25,227 nucleotides of DNA from Flavobacteriales bacterium (GCA_016710685.1 JADJVC010000005.1:1-25227); one strand, 5' to 3'; shown: positions 9,002 through 15,988, counted from the first letter of the stretch. Translations and numbers: made by a program. Notes: generated by a model not told the origin, from the letters alone.

Positions 9002-9832
9002 TTAATTCGCCTTCACCAGCAGCGCATCGGCATCGTACACAAAGTACATGTCCACGAACGGCCGCATCAGGGCGGGCATCTTTTGGTTCTCCTGCACGGG
9101 CACGATCACCAGCGCCTTGTTACCCCACTTCGCACCGAGGTAAGCGCGGTACTTCTTGAACAGGCTCAATTCCGGCCAGCGCTCCTCGAAGCTGTCAATG
9201 CCGTCCGGCCATTGCGCTCCGTGCTGCGGAATACCACGGCCAGCGATCTCGGCTTTGCTCATGCCCGCGCTTTCCATGGCCTTCACGGCGGCGCTGTCCG
9301 CGCCGATGTTGTAGGCTGCATACACGGCCTCCGGCTTCTGGATCTTCACTTTTGCGCGGTTCTCCCAGCTCGGTCCTTTGCTCACAAGCGGCCGCAAGCG
9401 CGGAGGGTGCAGCAGCGCGCAAAGCACGTTCCGGCAGCACCATGTACAGGTCGCTATCGGGGCGCATGGCCTCTGGCATGTCCATGTTCTCCAGCGCAGG
9501 GAATGGCCACAATGGCCATCATGGTGCTGTCCCGTGGGAAAGTGCCTACACGGAAGCAACGGTAATCTTGAATAAACGCAGCGTTTGCCGAGCGGGCGCT
9601 ATCGCCACGGATGCCGGGGCCACAGCATCTTGTTGCCGGAGGCCATCACGGCGCGCGTTTCAATTTCGGATGATCCGGCAGCGGCCAGCGCGGCCTCAAC
9701 TACGTGGTCGTCCTGCACGGTGGTCACATTGACCAAAGCTGAAGCATCCGCAATGCGCACCGCATTTTGAGCGTGACAGGCACCGAAGGCCAAAGCAGAA
9801 ACCAGAAGGAGGGTAGGGCGGGTGGATATCAT
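9002..9832 (-). CDS. Unrecognised secreted protein, two or more frameshifts
   Basis: I do not recognise this family. The span is exactly 277 codons. ATG at 9832 opens a signal peptide (MISTRPTLLLVSALAFGACH, then AQ). The mature protein begins NAVRIADASALVNVTTVQDD. Later frames give MDMPEAMRPDSDLYMVLPER, then KVKIQKPEAVYAAYNIGADS, WPELSLFKKYRAYLGAKWGN, VIVPVQENQKMPALMRPF and the C-terminus DMYFVYDADALLVKAN. Frame changes lie near 9615, 9515 and 9385. A promoter is plausible: TTG at 9899-9897 and TATTCTGG at 9878-9871 with 18-bp spacing on the minus strand. It faces the DUF4442 gene convergently. No membrane helix beyond the signal and no catalytic motif is seen. It may be a periplasmic or outer-envelope protein. 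Confidence 0.6.
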
Positions 9833-9911
9833 GTTCCGCGTTTCTACGGAAGAGGTTGAGGAAATGTTCCCCAGAATAGGTTTTTCTAATTTCCTTCAAC
9901 TTTTTTCAGCT

Positions 9912-9941
9912 TTCATCAGCGTTCATCAGTGTGCATCAGCG
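9912..9941. repeat. Three imperfect 10-bp tandem repeats (TTCATCAGCG type)
   Basis: TTCATCAGCG, TTCATCAGTG and TGCATCAGCG follow one another directly, preceded by a related TTTTTTCAGC. The array sits in the 285-bp gap between the divergent genes starting at 9832 and 10118. It could be a regulatory array or an intergenic repeat; nothing in the sequence decides between them. Confidence 0.6.
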
Positions 9942-9993
9942 GTTGAATGATAAACCCCAAACCTCATGCGAGTTCCCGCCGCAGGTGGGATCA

Positions 9994-10018
9994 ATCCTGT
10001 AAATCCTGTAATCCTGTC
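9994..10018. repeat. Short tandem repeat of ATCCTGTAA units
   Basis: ATCCTGTAA, ATCCTGTA and ATCCTGTCC run together and are followed by A8. From memory, very similar intergenic strings occur in unrelated bacterial genomes, but I cannot check this here. Not coding in any convincing frame. Confidence 0.55.
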
Positions 10019-10036
10019 CAAAAAAAACGCATGCAG

Positions 10037-10059
10037 CCGCTCGGCTTTTTGCCGAGTGG
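10037..10059. terminator. GC-rich hairpin with T5 loop
   Basis: CCGCTCGGC / GCCGAGTGG form a 9-bp stem (one G-T pair) around TTTTT. It lies 59 bp upstream of the glutathione peroxidase start. The T-run is in the loop, not after the stem, so it is not a standard intrinsic terminator; an attenuator or a repeat remnant is equally possible. Confidence 0.35.
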
Positions 10060-10070
10060 TTCGTGTCATA

Positions 10071-10083
10071 GGGCTTCCAGCCC
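10071..10083. repeat. Palindromic repeat, family 2 copy A
   Basis: GGGCT-TCC-AGCCC with flanks cata on the left and gtc on the right. The same architecture (cata, 5-bp arm, TCC loop, 5-bp arm, gtc) occurs at 11556-11568. Confidence 0.5.
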
Positions 10084-10117
10084 GTCTCGTTCTCCCGTTC
10101 CTCCCGACCTTCGCACC

Positions 10118-10684
10118 ATGTTCACCTCCCGTCAAATCCTCATCAGCGCAATGCTCGCCTGCACCATCCAAGCAACAGCGCAACAACCTTCAGCAGCCGC
10201 GACCATGGACTTCTACAACCTCAAAGCCACCGACATCAGCGGAAAGCCGTACGACATGGCCAACCTAAAAGGCCACAAAGTGATGGTGGTAAACACCGCC
10301 AGCGAATGCGGATTCACGCCACAATACAAGCAGCTTGAAGAATCTCTACGAAAAGTACAAAGGCAGCGGATTCATCATTGTAGGCTTCCCCAGCAACGAT
10401 TTCGGTGCACAGGAGCCGGGCGATGAAAAGCAGATCGCGGCATTCTGCGAGAAAAACTACGGCGTCACCTTCCCACTGATGTCCAAGATCGCCACCAAAG
10501 GCAAGGACCAAAGCCCGGTGTACGCTTGGCTTACGCGAAAGCGCAGAACGGAAAATTGGACAGCGAAGTGAAGTGGAACTTCCAGAAATACCTCATCGAC
10601 GAGCAAGGCCACCTCGTGGAAATGCTGCCCAGCGCCGTGGAGCCGTTGAGCGATAAAGTCCTCAACTGGTTAGACGGCAAGTGA
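10118..10684 (+). CDS. Glutathione peroxidase family thiol peroxidase (Cys type), secreted
   Basis: The reconstructed length is exactly 189 codons. ATG at 10118 opens a signal peptide (MFTSRQILISAMLACTIQAT, AQQ), so the enzyme is probably periplasmic. It has the family motifs in order: FYNLKATDISGKPYDMANLK, MVVNTASECGFTPQY with the peroxidatic residue as Cys (not Sec), GFPSNDFGAQEPGDEKQIAA with the catalytic Gln, and VKWNFQKYLID with the Trp-Asn pair. The usual GFPCNQFG has Ser in place of Cys. Two compensating frame changes, near 10340 and 10545, restore one frame. It reduces peroxides with thioredoxin-like or low-molecular-weight thiols. The stop TGA overlaps the bshB1 ATG (TGATG), suggesting translational coupling with bacillithiol synthesis. 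Confidence 0.9.
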
Positions 10685-11406
10685 TGCAAGAGCAAGTGGA
10701 CATTCTGGTCATCACGGCCCATCCGGATGATGCGGAGATCGGCATGGGCGGCACCATTTTGCGCCACATCGCTCAAGGCCGTTCCGTGGGTTTAGTAGAA
10801 CTCACCGGCGGTGAATTGGGCACGCGCGGCACGGCGGAGATCCGCAAGGCGGAAGCCGCCGCGGCAACGCAGGTGCTGGGCGTTACGTTCCGCTACCAGC
10901 TCGGCTTACGCGATGGTTTCTTCCGGGCCGATGAAGCCAGCTTGCTCAAGGTGATCACGGCCTTGCGCAAACACCGCCCGGGCGCAGTGCTCACCAACGC
11001 CGTGCGCGACCGACACCCGGACCACGGGCGCGGCGCCGCCTTAGTGGCCGAAGCCTGCTTCCTGAGCGGCCTGCGCCGAATAGAGACCGAAGCCGACGGA
11101 AAAGCCCAAGAAGCCTGGAGGCCAAAGACCGTGCTTCACGCCATTCAAGACAATTGGATCGACCCTGACCTCGTGGTGGACATCACCCCGTACTGGGATA
11201 AAAGCTGGAAGCGCTGCTTTGCTTCAAAGCCAATTCCACGATCAAGCCAGCAAAGAGCCGATCTCGCCCATCAGCGTTCCGGAATTCCTGCCCTCGTTGC
11301 AAGGGGGCGTGCCTTGGCGATGGGCCGGTTGATCGGATCACTTTACGGCGAAGGCTATACCGTGGTGCGGCCACCCGCTGTTGGGGATTTGCTGGAGTTG
11401 GGGTAA
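10684..11406 (+). CDS. bshB1: BshB1, bacillithiol biosynthesis N-acetyl-GlcN-malate deacetylase
   Basis: BshB1 is a zinc-dependent LmbE-family deacetylase that removes the acetyl group of N-acetylglucosaminyl malate in bacillithiol synthesis. The metal site is visible: AHPDDAEIGMGGT near the N-terminus (residues ~11-23) and DRHPDHGRGAALVAEACFLS in the middle (~100-120). GGELGTRGTAEIRKAEA is the typical LmbE substrate loop. Near 11205 the frame shifts and the true continuation reads LEALLCFKSQFHDQASKEPI, then PISVPEFLPSLQ. The original frame is restored near 11310, giving RALAMGRLIGSLYGEGYTVV and the end LLELG. ATG at 10684 is chosen because it overlaps the peroxidase stop; a GTG one codon earlier is possible. 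Length ~240 residues matches BshB1. Confidence 0.92.
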   Translation: MQEQVDILVITAHPDDAEIGMGGTILRHIAQGRSVGLVELTGGELGTRGTAEIRKAEAAAATQVLGVTFRYQLGLRDGFFRADEASLLKVITALRKHRPGAVLTNAVRDRHPDHGRGAALVAEACFLSGLRRIETEADGKAQEAWRPKTVLHAIQDNWIDPDLVVDITPYWDKSWKRCFASKPIPRSSQQRADLAHQRSGIPALVARGRALAMGRLIGSLYGEGYTVVRPPAVGDLLELG

Positions 11407-11434
11407 GGGGACGCATGCATCTCATGCGGTTGTC

Positions 11435-11455
11435 ACCCCGGCCTTGGGCCGGGGT
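11435..11455. repeat. Palindromic repeat, family 1 copy B
   Basis: Perfect 9-bp arms ACCCCGGCC / GGCCGGGGT around TTG. The 20 bases at 11424-11443 recur exactly, inverted, at 15946-15965. It starts 29 bp after the bshB1 stop, so it could also end that transcript. Confidence 0.8.
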
Positions 11456-11474
11456 CGCACGTCGGCATTTTGCG

Positions 11475-11512
11475 CTGCACGCGCTCGCGATTGCTTAGAC
11501 TGCACGCGCTCG
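11475..11512. repeat. 13-bp direct repeat CTGCACGCGCTCG
   Basis: Identical copies at 11475-11487 and 11500-11512, 25 bp apart, lying between two palindromes. Part of the repeat mosaic after bshB1. Confidence 0.6.
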
Positions 11513-11513
11513 G

Positions 11514-11533
11514 CCCCGGAGCCTCATCCGGGG
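11514..11533. repeat. GC-rich palindrome CCCCGGA/TCCGGGG
   Basis: Seven-bp perfect arms around a 6-base loop (gcctca). The arms resemble family 1 (CCGG core), but loop and flanks differ, so it may be a diverged member. Confidence 0.5.
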
Positions 11534-11555
11534 TTTCCCGAATGCGTTCAGCATA

Positions 11556-11568
11556 AGGCCTCCGGCCT
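11556..11568. repeat. Palindromic repeat, family 2 copy B
   Basis: AGGCC-TCC-GGCCT, with cata directly before (one A shared with the arm) and gtc after. Same layout as 10071-10083. Confidence 0.5.
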
Positions 11569-11796
11569 GTCGCATATTCAATATGCTGCCTTTGGATCTT
11601 AGCAGAAACACCGCATTCATCGCAGCGCGAAGCAAAATCTTCAAGCGCTACGAAACGGATTTCTCTAACGCGACAGTACGAAAGATTAAAAGTAAGAAAA
11701 ACTTAGAAAAGCCCGTTCAGTTCTTTTTTCGAACCTTGGTCATCGCAATGGAATGCTTCGCAACATATTTTACTGGAAGCGTGTTTCCCAGTGCTG

Positions 11797-11836
11797 GCTC
11801 CTCAGCTCCTCAGCTCCTCAGCTCCTCAGCTCCTCA
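11797..11836. repeat. 8-bp satellite GCTCCTCA x5
   Basis: Five perfect tandem copies of GCTCCTCA followed by a partial GCT. The unit length is not a multiple of three, so copy-number change would shift any reading frame across it. No gene is supported here. Confidence 0.9.
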
Positions 11837-12016
11837 GCTTGTGTGCCGAGCGAAGCCGAGGTACATCAGCTAAAGTTACACCCGGCGTTTCCGCATCATT
11901 CTTCAGGCAGGGTTATTTCCCAGCGTGGCATGGTGCAAAACCACTTTCCATGTTGCGCACTGGCATCTTAGTGTTATTCCTGTTTTGCCCCCTTTGGGGT
12001 ATACCTTCGGGCTACT

Positions 12017-12448
12017 ATGGAACCCGTGCAGCTACAAAACACATTGGTCTGTTCCCAATTGACTTTGGGTATAGATACACCGGGCGTTGAACTCACCAGT
12101 GTTGAAAGAAGTGACACGCGTTGCGTACAAGGCACCTCCAAAGCAATTGGTTCAGAAAAGGGGGGCACCTACCTACACTCCGACCCGGTTATGGAAAACG
12201 CCCCCCGTTGGCAAACTAAGCCGGAGCCTCAGTACCAAGTTTCAACAATAGAGGAATGCGCGAGCCAATTGCATGACCTTCAAGAACGTGTGGCATTCTT
12301 AGAATTATATGTGGATGCGCTGCGCAGCCAACTCCTCGCCGACCAGCCTATTTCAAGTCCGGAGCGAAAACTCACCACGTTAGATGTAAAACATCTTTTG
12401 GAATTGATGCCGAGCCCAATTGAGATACCAACTTCGAAAGAGAAATAA
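12017..12448 (+). CDS. Orphan hypothetical protein with predicted coiled coil
   Basis: A 143-residue open frame that I cannot assign. The N-terminal half (MEPVQLQNTLVCSQLTLGID) has little character. Residues ~75-115 (IEECASQLHDLQERVAFLEL, then YVDALRSQLLA) have heptad-like hydrophobic spacing and could form a short coiled coil. The C-terminus is DVKHLLELMPSPIEIPTSKE. A later ATG near 12191 (MENAPRWQTKPEP) would keep the coiled coil and might be the real start. There is no signal peptide. The gene has a lower GC content than its neighbours and sits alone in a repeat-rich region, so recent acquisition is possible. Its stop overlaps the A-run that forms the U-tract of a minus-strand terminator. 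Confidence 0.45.
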   Translation: MEPVQLQNTLVCSQLTLGIDTPGVELTSVERSDTRCVQGTSKAIGSEKGGTYLHSDPVMENAPRWQTKPEPQYQVSTIEECASQLHDLQERVAFLELYVDALRSQLLADQPISSPERKLTTLDVKHLLELMPSPIEIPTSKEK

Positions 12449-12479
12449 AAAAGCCCCCAGTGCTTGTAACACCGAGGGC
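12447..12479 (-). terminator. Intrinsic terminator on the minus strand
   Basis: On the minus strand GCCCTCGGTG and CACTGGGGGC pair over 10 bp (two G-U pairs) around TTACAAG and are followed by TTTTTT. It points left, into the 3' end of the 12017-12448 ORF, and has no recognised gene upstream of it on the minus strand apart from the candidate small RNA. Confidence 0.65.
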
Positions 12480-12528
12480 AAGTCGCTCATGTCCCACCTA
12501 ACCCAGTTGCATAGGTAAACGAAACAGA
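12447..12528 (-). ncRNA. Candidate small RNA (~80 nt), minus strand
   Basis: A TACCTTTG promoter-like box (12542-12535) is followed about 7 bp later by a presumed start, and about 80 nt later by a strong hairpin with six U residues. The stretch has no convincing coding capacity, although an ATG at about 12490 opens a frame reading MSDLPSVLQALGAF through the hairpin. I know no Rfam family for it. It could be a small RNA, a leader peptide with attenuator, or a chance pairing of promoter-like box and terminator. Confidence 0.35.
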
Positions 12529-12534
12529 ACAGCG

Positions 12535-12542
12535 CAAAGGTA
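12535..12542 (-). promoter_or_regulatory. Bacteroidota -7 box TACCTTTG
   Basis: Exact match to TAnnTTTG on the minus strand, followed by GC as in many such promoters. No clear TTG at the expected -33 distance. Read with the terminator at 12447-12479. Confidence 0.4.
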
Positions 12543-12563
12543 CCGCACCACCGCAAACGTGCC

Positions 12564-12578
12564 ACTGCCCTTGGCAGT
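12564..12578. repeat. Small perfect hairpin ACTGCC-CTT-GGCAGT
   Basis: Six-bp stem in the gap between the orphan ORF and the secreted protein at 12691. No U-tract. Function unknown. Confidence 0.4.
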
Positions 12579-12690
12579 AACTCCAAGGATGCCTTGCCGG
12601 AACCCGCGACGGTAAAGTGCATTAATTGCAGCGGCTTTTAGACCGGATTGATGCCTCGTGCATCACGAACACTTCGACACACTTAGCATA

Positions 12691-13710
12691 ATGCTTCTCG
12701 CAACAATCAACGGTGGATGGCAAAGGGCGGGCTTGCAGCTTGCCCAATGCTGTCTGCTGTTTATTGGCTTTCAACGCTGTGAAGCGCAGAATTTAGTCCC
12801 GAATGGATCCTTTGAGTTGAAGGATACCTGCCCCTATACCATCGGGTTCCAAGAAGGTGACAGGCCGTTGTTTTGGTACAGTTGGCTGAACAGCCCGGAC
12901 TACTTCAATGCCTGTGCGGGTTCGCTTCAATCCATTGATACGTTGGTGGGCGTTCCTCAGAACGGCTGGACCTTCCAATATCCTTGGGAAGGTGAAGCCT
13001 ATGTTGGTATGCGCACTTACGATGGTGGTGGTGACTACCGTGAATATGTGGGCTCGGAGCTGATTGAACCACTGGAGGTGGGGTGCACTTACCAATTGCG
13101 GTTTCGGACGAACCCTGCTTACGGTGGGAACTATTGGCTCATCGATGGTGGAACAGCTTGCAACAACATAGGTTTGTTGTTCACTACTGCTTCAATGCTT
13201 GGTACAGCACCACGGGGCCTACTTTTCCCTGGCGCAATTACGCTCATTTGAGGACGGTGATCGATTGCCGATACCGCGTCGTGGACTTTGGTGGAAGGCA
13301 CCTTCGTTGCGGACAGCGCATATACCCACATGGTTTGGGCAACTTCTTCCCGGACTCGCTCACTGAGGCAATTCCAATCGGAGATCAGGATTCCATGGAC
13401 AGGGATTACCTACTACCTGATCGATGGCGTGGAGGTGATCCCGCTGGAAAAGGCTGCAACTGGGCTGGGCGTGGAGGGGCATTTGCCGACAGGCGAACCG
13501 ACCATCCAATGGGCTTGGGGAACCATTCAAGTGCGCTGGGAAGGAGAGGCCTATAAAGCGGAGATCATGGATGCCTTAGGCAGGATCGTGGAAAAGGTCA
13601 TTTCAAAGGGCGAGCAATTGGATGTGCCCAAGCCCGGAACAGCGGGCGTGTATTACCTGAGATTAGTTAGCCGTGAGAAGCAACGTGTCGTGAAGTTCGA
13701 AGTGTGGTAA
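12691..13710 (+). CDS. Secreted protein with T9SS type A sorting domain, frameshifted
   Basis: ATG at 12691 starts a signal-type N-terminus with the hydrophobic stretch LAQCCLLFIGF, ending before AQNLVPNGSFE. NLVPNGSFE is the usual start of a galactose-binding-like or DUF642-type beta-sandwich in secreted Bacteroidota proteins. The domain continues with PLFWYSWLNSPDYFNAC and YVGMRTYDGGGDYREYVGSE. After frame changes near 13185, 13255, 13340 and 13405, the pieces CFNAWYSTTGPTFPW, ADTASWTLVEGTFVADSAY and TYYLIDGVEVIPL continue the same domain. The C-terminus (AEIMDALGRIVEKVISKG, then PGTAGVYYLRLV and KFEVW) is a type A sorting domain, cleaved during export through T9SS. The next gene starts 29 bp downstream on the same strand. 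Ligand unknown. Confidence 0.8.
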
Positions 13711-13739
13711 AAGTCCGGTCGTTCATACAACGAACGCCG

Positions 13740-15810
13740 ATGAAAATTCGAAATATCTTTCTTGCCTTGGCAGGTGCCTTGGCATTGCAGATGGCCCAAG
13801 CGCAACAACAGTATTGGAACAGCCTGCCTGGCGGCAATGTGATCAACAACAATGAATGGATGGGAGCGGATGTGAACAGCACTATCCCGCTCTCCTTCGA
13901 GACGCGGGTAAACCAACCCATGCAATGGCGCACGAACAACGTACTGCGGATGCGGCTCAACGAAAGCCTGCCCGGCCAACCGGTGAACAACTTCCCTAGC
14001 GTAAACCTGAGTGGTCACCTTGGGATAGGTCGCCGGTACCGCCACAAGCGTTGACCTTGATACACATCAACAACAATGGCGGCTTTTTTCGGGCTTCCGG
14101 CCTTGGATGCGCACCGGGGTAAGCATGTCCGAGTTTTCGGACTGGATGTACGTGGGTACAAAAAACGAGGGGTGTGGATCGCATTGATGCCGTGATCAAT
14201 GGGGCGATAATAAGGAAGCTGACCCGACAAATGGACCAGATGCTTTGCGTTTCATTTTTTACACGCACGATGGACAGCAGTACCATCGCGCCTCAAATGC
14301 ATGGTTTGGAATTAGCCCGTGTCATTCCGGACCCATTGGATATCAGGGGTACTTCGGAATCGGTGATTTCTTCACTCCTGCATTTAACCCAACTGAACGA
14401 CTGGACGTTCTCAATGGTAGAGTTCGGATTCGCCAACTTCCCAATGATCCTTGGAACCACTCAAAAGTTTCTGGTAGTGGATGAAAAACCCGGACCTGAC
14501 TTTGGTGTGGTTAAATGGCGGTACCGCCATGCGATTGGACGTTGAATCCGACTGCGCAGAACAACCTTTCCACGGCATTCGGGCCGGTGATCCGGATTGC
14601 CCTGACAACACCGATGCGGTGGGCATTGGGGGGGATCGATGGGTGGTGCCTCACCCGCGAAGCTGATCGTAGCGAACAAAAACTTCGGAATAGGCATCGG
14701 GTCACTCACCACCAGGGCCTACGGCAGGCACCAATATAGGGACCAACGGACGTTACTGGCGGCAGCTACTTGAATGCTGGTATTGAGGTGAATGTTCACG
14801 GCAATTCAAGCTATACGCGTGGGATTCAGGCGCAGACCAACGGTGCGACTGGCATTCAAGAATCGCTGGATCGTTCTTGGCAAGTGACAACGCATCCAGC
14901 ACCGTTGGCGCACAAGGCATTTCAGACGGCGGAATTGACTACAGCATCGGATTGAGGCCAAACAACGGGTACGGCGCTTCAAAAATTTTGGCGTGCTTGG
15001 TGGCCCCTTCTGCATCCAATAGCTGGGCGGGCTACTTCGTGGGCAATGTTAACGTAGTGGGTACTGGGTATTACGTGAACGGCAATTTTGTTGCCAGTGA
15101 TGCCCAGTTCAAAATCAATGTGCAACCACTGGAAGATCGTTAGCGATACTCATGCAATTGCATCCGGACCGGTACGAATTTCTCGTGGATGAATTTCCGC
15201 AGATGAATTTCCCAAGCGGGGAACATGGCGGTTTTATTGCGCAGGAGGTAGAAGTAGTTCTGCCATCTTTGGTGAGCCAAACGAGAATAGCCGCCGAAAC
15301 GGATAGCCTTGGAAATGAGATTTCACCAGCGGTGGATTACAAAGCGGTGAACTACGCGGGTCTAACGCCTTATATCGTAGGTGCGCTTCAACAACAGCAG
15401 GGTGTAATCCAACAACAACAAGCCTCCATCGACCAACAGAACACACGGATGGCCGAGCTTGAAGACCGCATCAACCAATGCTGCGCCGCAAGCGGCTCCG
15501 GCATGGCTCCGCAAAGCGGCGAGCGTTCAACAACCGCGGATAGCAATGTGCAGGAGCAACGCCTGCTCATCATACCCAACCCGGTGGCGGATGCTTACTA
15601 CACTGGAGTACTACGTACCCAAGGCCGGGCAAGTAAGCTTGCAAGTGAGCACCAGCGATGGTAAGCCCTTGGAAACCTTACGCGAAGAAAGCTGAGGCTG
15701 GCGCATACAATTACGCTTGGAACACCACCAAACTGGCAGCCGGCACGTACTTCTGCACGTTCATGCTGGATGGTGCAGTTGTGCTAAAGCGGGCTCTGAA
15801 GGTGAAGTGA
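13740..15810 (+). CDS. Secreted tail-fibre-type protein: S74 chaperone domain plus C-terminal sorting domain
   Basis: ATG at 13740 opens a clear signal peptide (MKIRNIFLALAGALALQMAQ, AQQ). The N-terminal region starts QYWNSLPGGNVINNNEWMGA and gives a long repetitive middle with many frame changes. Near 15080-15140, NGNFVASDAQFKINVQPLED is the start of an S74 endosialidase chaperone domain, keeping the Ser (of ASD) and Lys (of FK) of the self-cleavage dyad. HGGFIAQEVEVVLPSLV and YAGLTPYIVGALQQQ follow, then a glutamine-rich coiled coil (about 15390-15470) and a cysteine pair (CC). The C-terminus begins LLIIPNPVADAYYT and, after frame changes near 15600 and 15690, ends KLAAGTYFCTFMLDG and LKVK, like a T9SS type A sorting domain. 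Probably a trimeric surface fibre that matures by self-cleavage. About 690 codons. Confidence 0.8.
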
Positions 15811-15827
15811 GGTGATACACGATGTGG

Positions 15828-15876
15828 CCGCAGGGTCCGCTGGTCGTCGTAGAAGATGGTTAGCGAGACCCTGCGG
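15828..15876. repeat. Long stem-loop between convergent genes
   Basis: CCGCAGGGTC then CGCT pairs with AGCG, a one-base bulge, then GACCCTGCGG: 14 bp in all around a 20-base loop. It starts 18 bp after the stop of the S74 gene. No T-run follows either arm, so a structured repeat or a factor-dependent end is more likely than an intrinsic terminator. Confidence 0.6.
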
Positions 15877-15932
15877 TTGCTTGAGATGCATACAGGCATG
15901 CACTATGCGTGCATTACGCCCGGCCTGGTGCG

Positions 15933-15954
15933 ACCCCGGCTAAAGGGCCGGGGT
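15933..15954. repeat. Palindromic repeat, family 1 copy C (inverted)
   Basis: Eight-bp arms ACCCCGGC / GCCGGGGT with a 6-base loop. Its flank and right arm (15946-15965) are the exact reverse complement of 11424-11443. Like copy A, it lies between convergent gene ends (15810 and 15989). Confidence 0.8.
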
Positions 15955-15988
15955 GACAACCGCATACACGTCTTCCGTTATTATCACC

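Larger units (their letters stand above)
11407..12016. other. Repeat-rich intergenic region
   Basis: About 610 bp without a convincing gene. It contains at least three palindromic repeats, a 13-bp direct repeat and an 8-bp satellite, all listed separately. Base composition falls toward AT-rich around 11600-11780. A 96-codon frame at 11583-11873 spans the satellite and has no recognisable feature, so I do not call it a gene. CCCC-TTT-GGGG near 11990 is a further small hairpin. Confidence 0.6.

Noticed and set aside
10118..10684. Selenocysteine in the peroxidase
   Set aside because: The active-site codon is TGC (ASECG), not TGA, and no SECIS-like element follows it.
11583..11873. 96-codon plus-strand frame
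   Set aside because: Crosses an 8-bp satellite, lacks any domain or start signal, and ends in low-complexity Ser/Ala/Pro/Leu encoded by the repeat.
12380..12622. 80-codon minus-strand frame across the terminator
   Set aside because: Runs through the hairpin and U-tract and into the orphan ORF; no family resemblance. Kept only as a note on a possible leader peptide.
13740..15810. Prophage tail fibre from the S74 domain
   Set aside because: It has a bacterial signal peptide and a sorting-like C-terminus, and no other phage gene lies nearby; the chaperone domain is widespread in bacterial secreted fibres.
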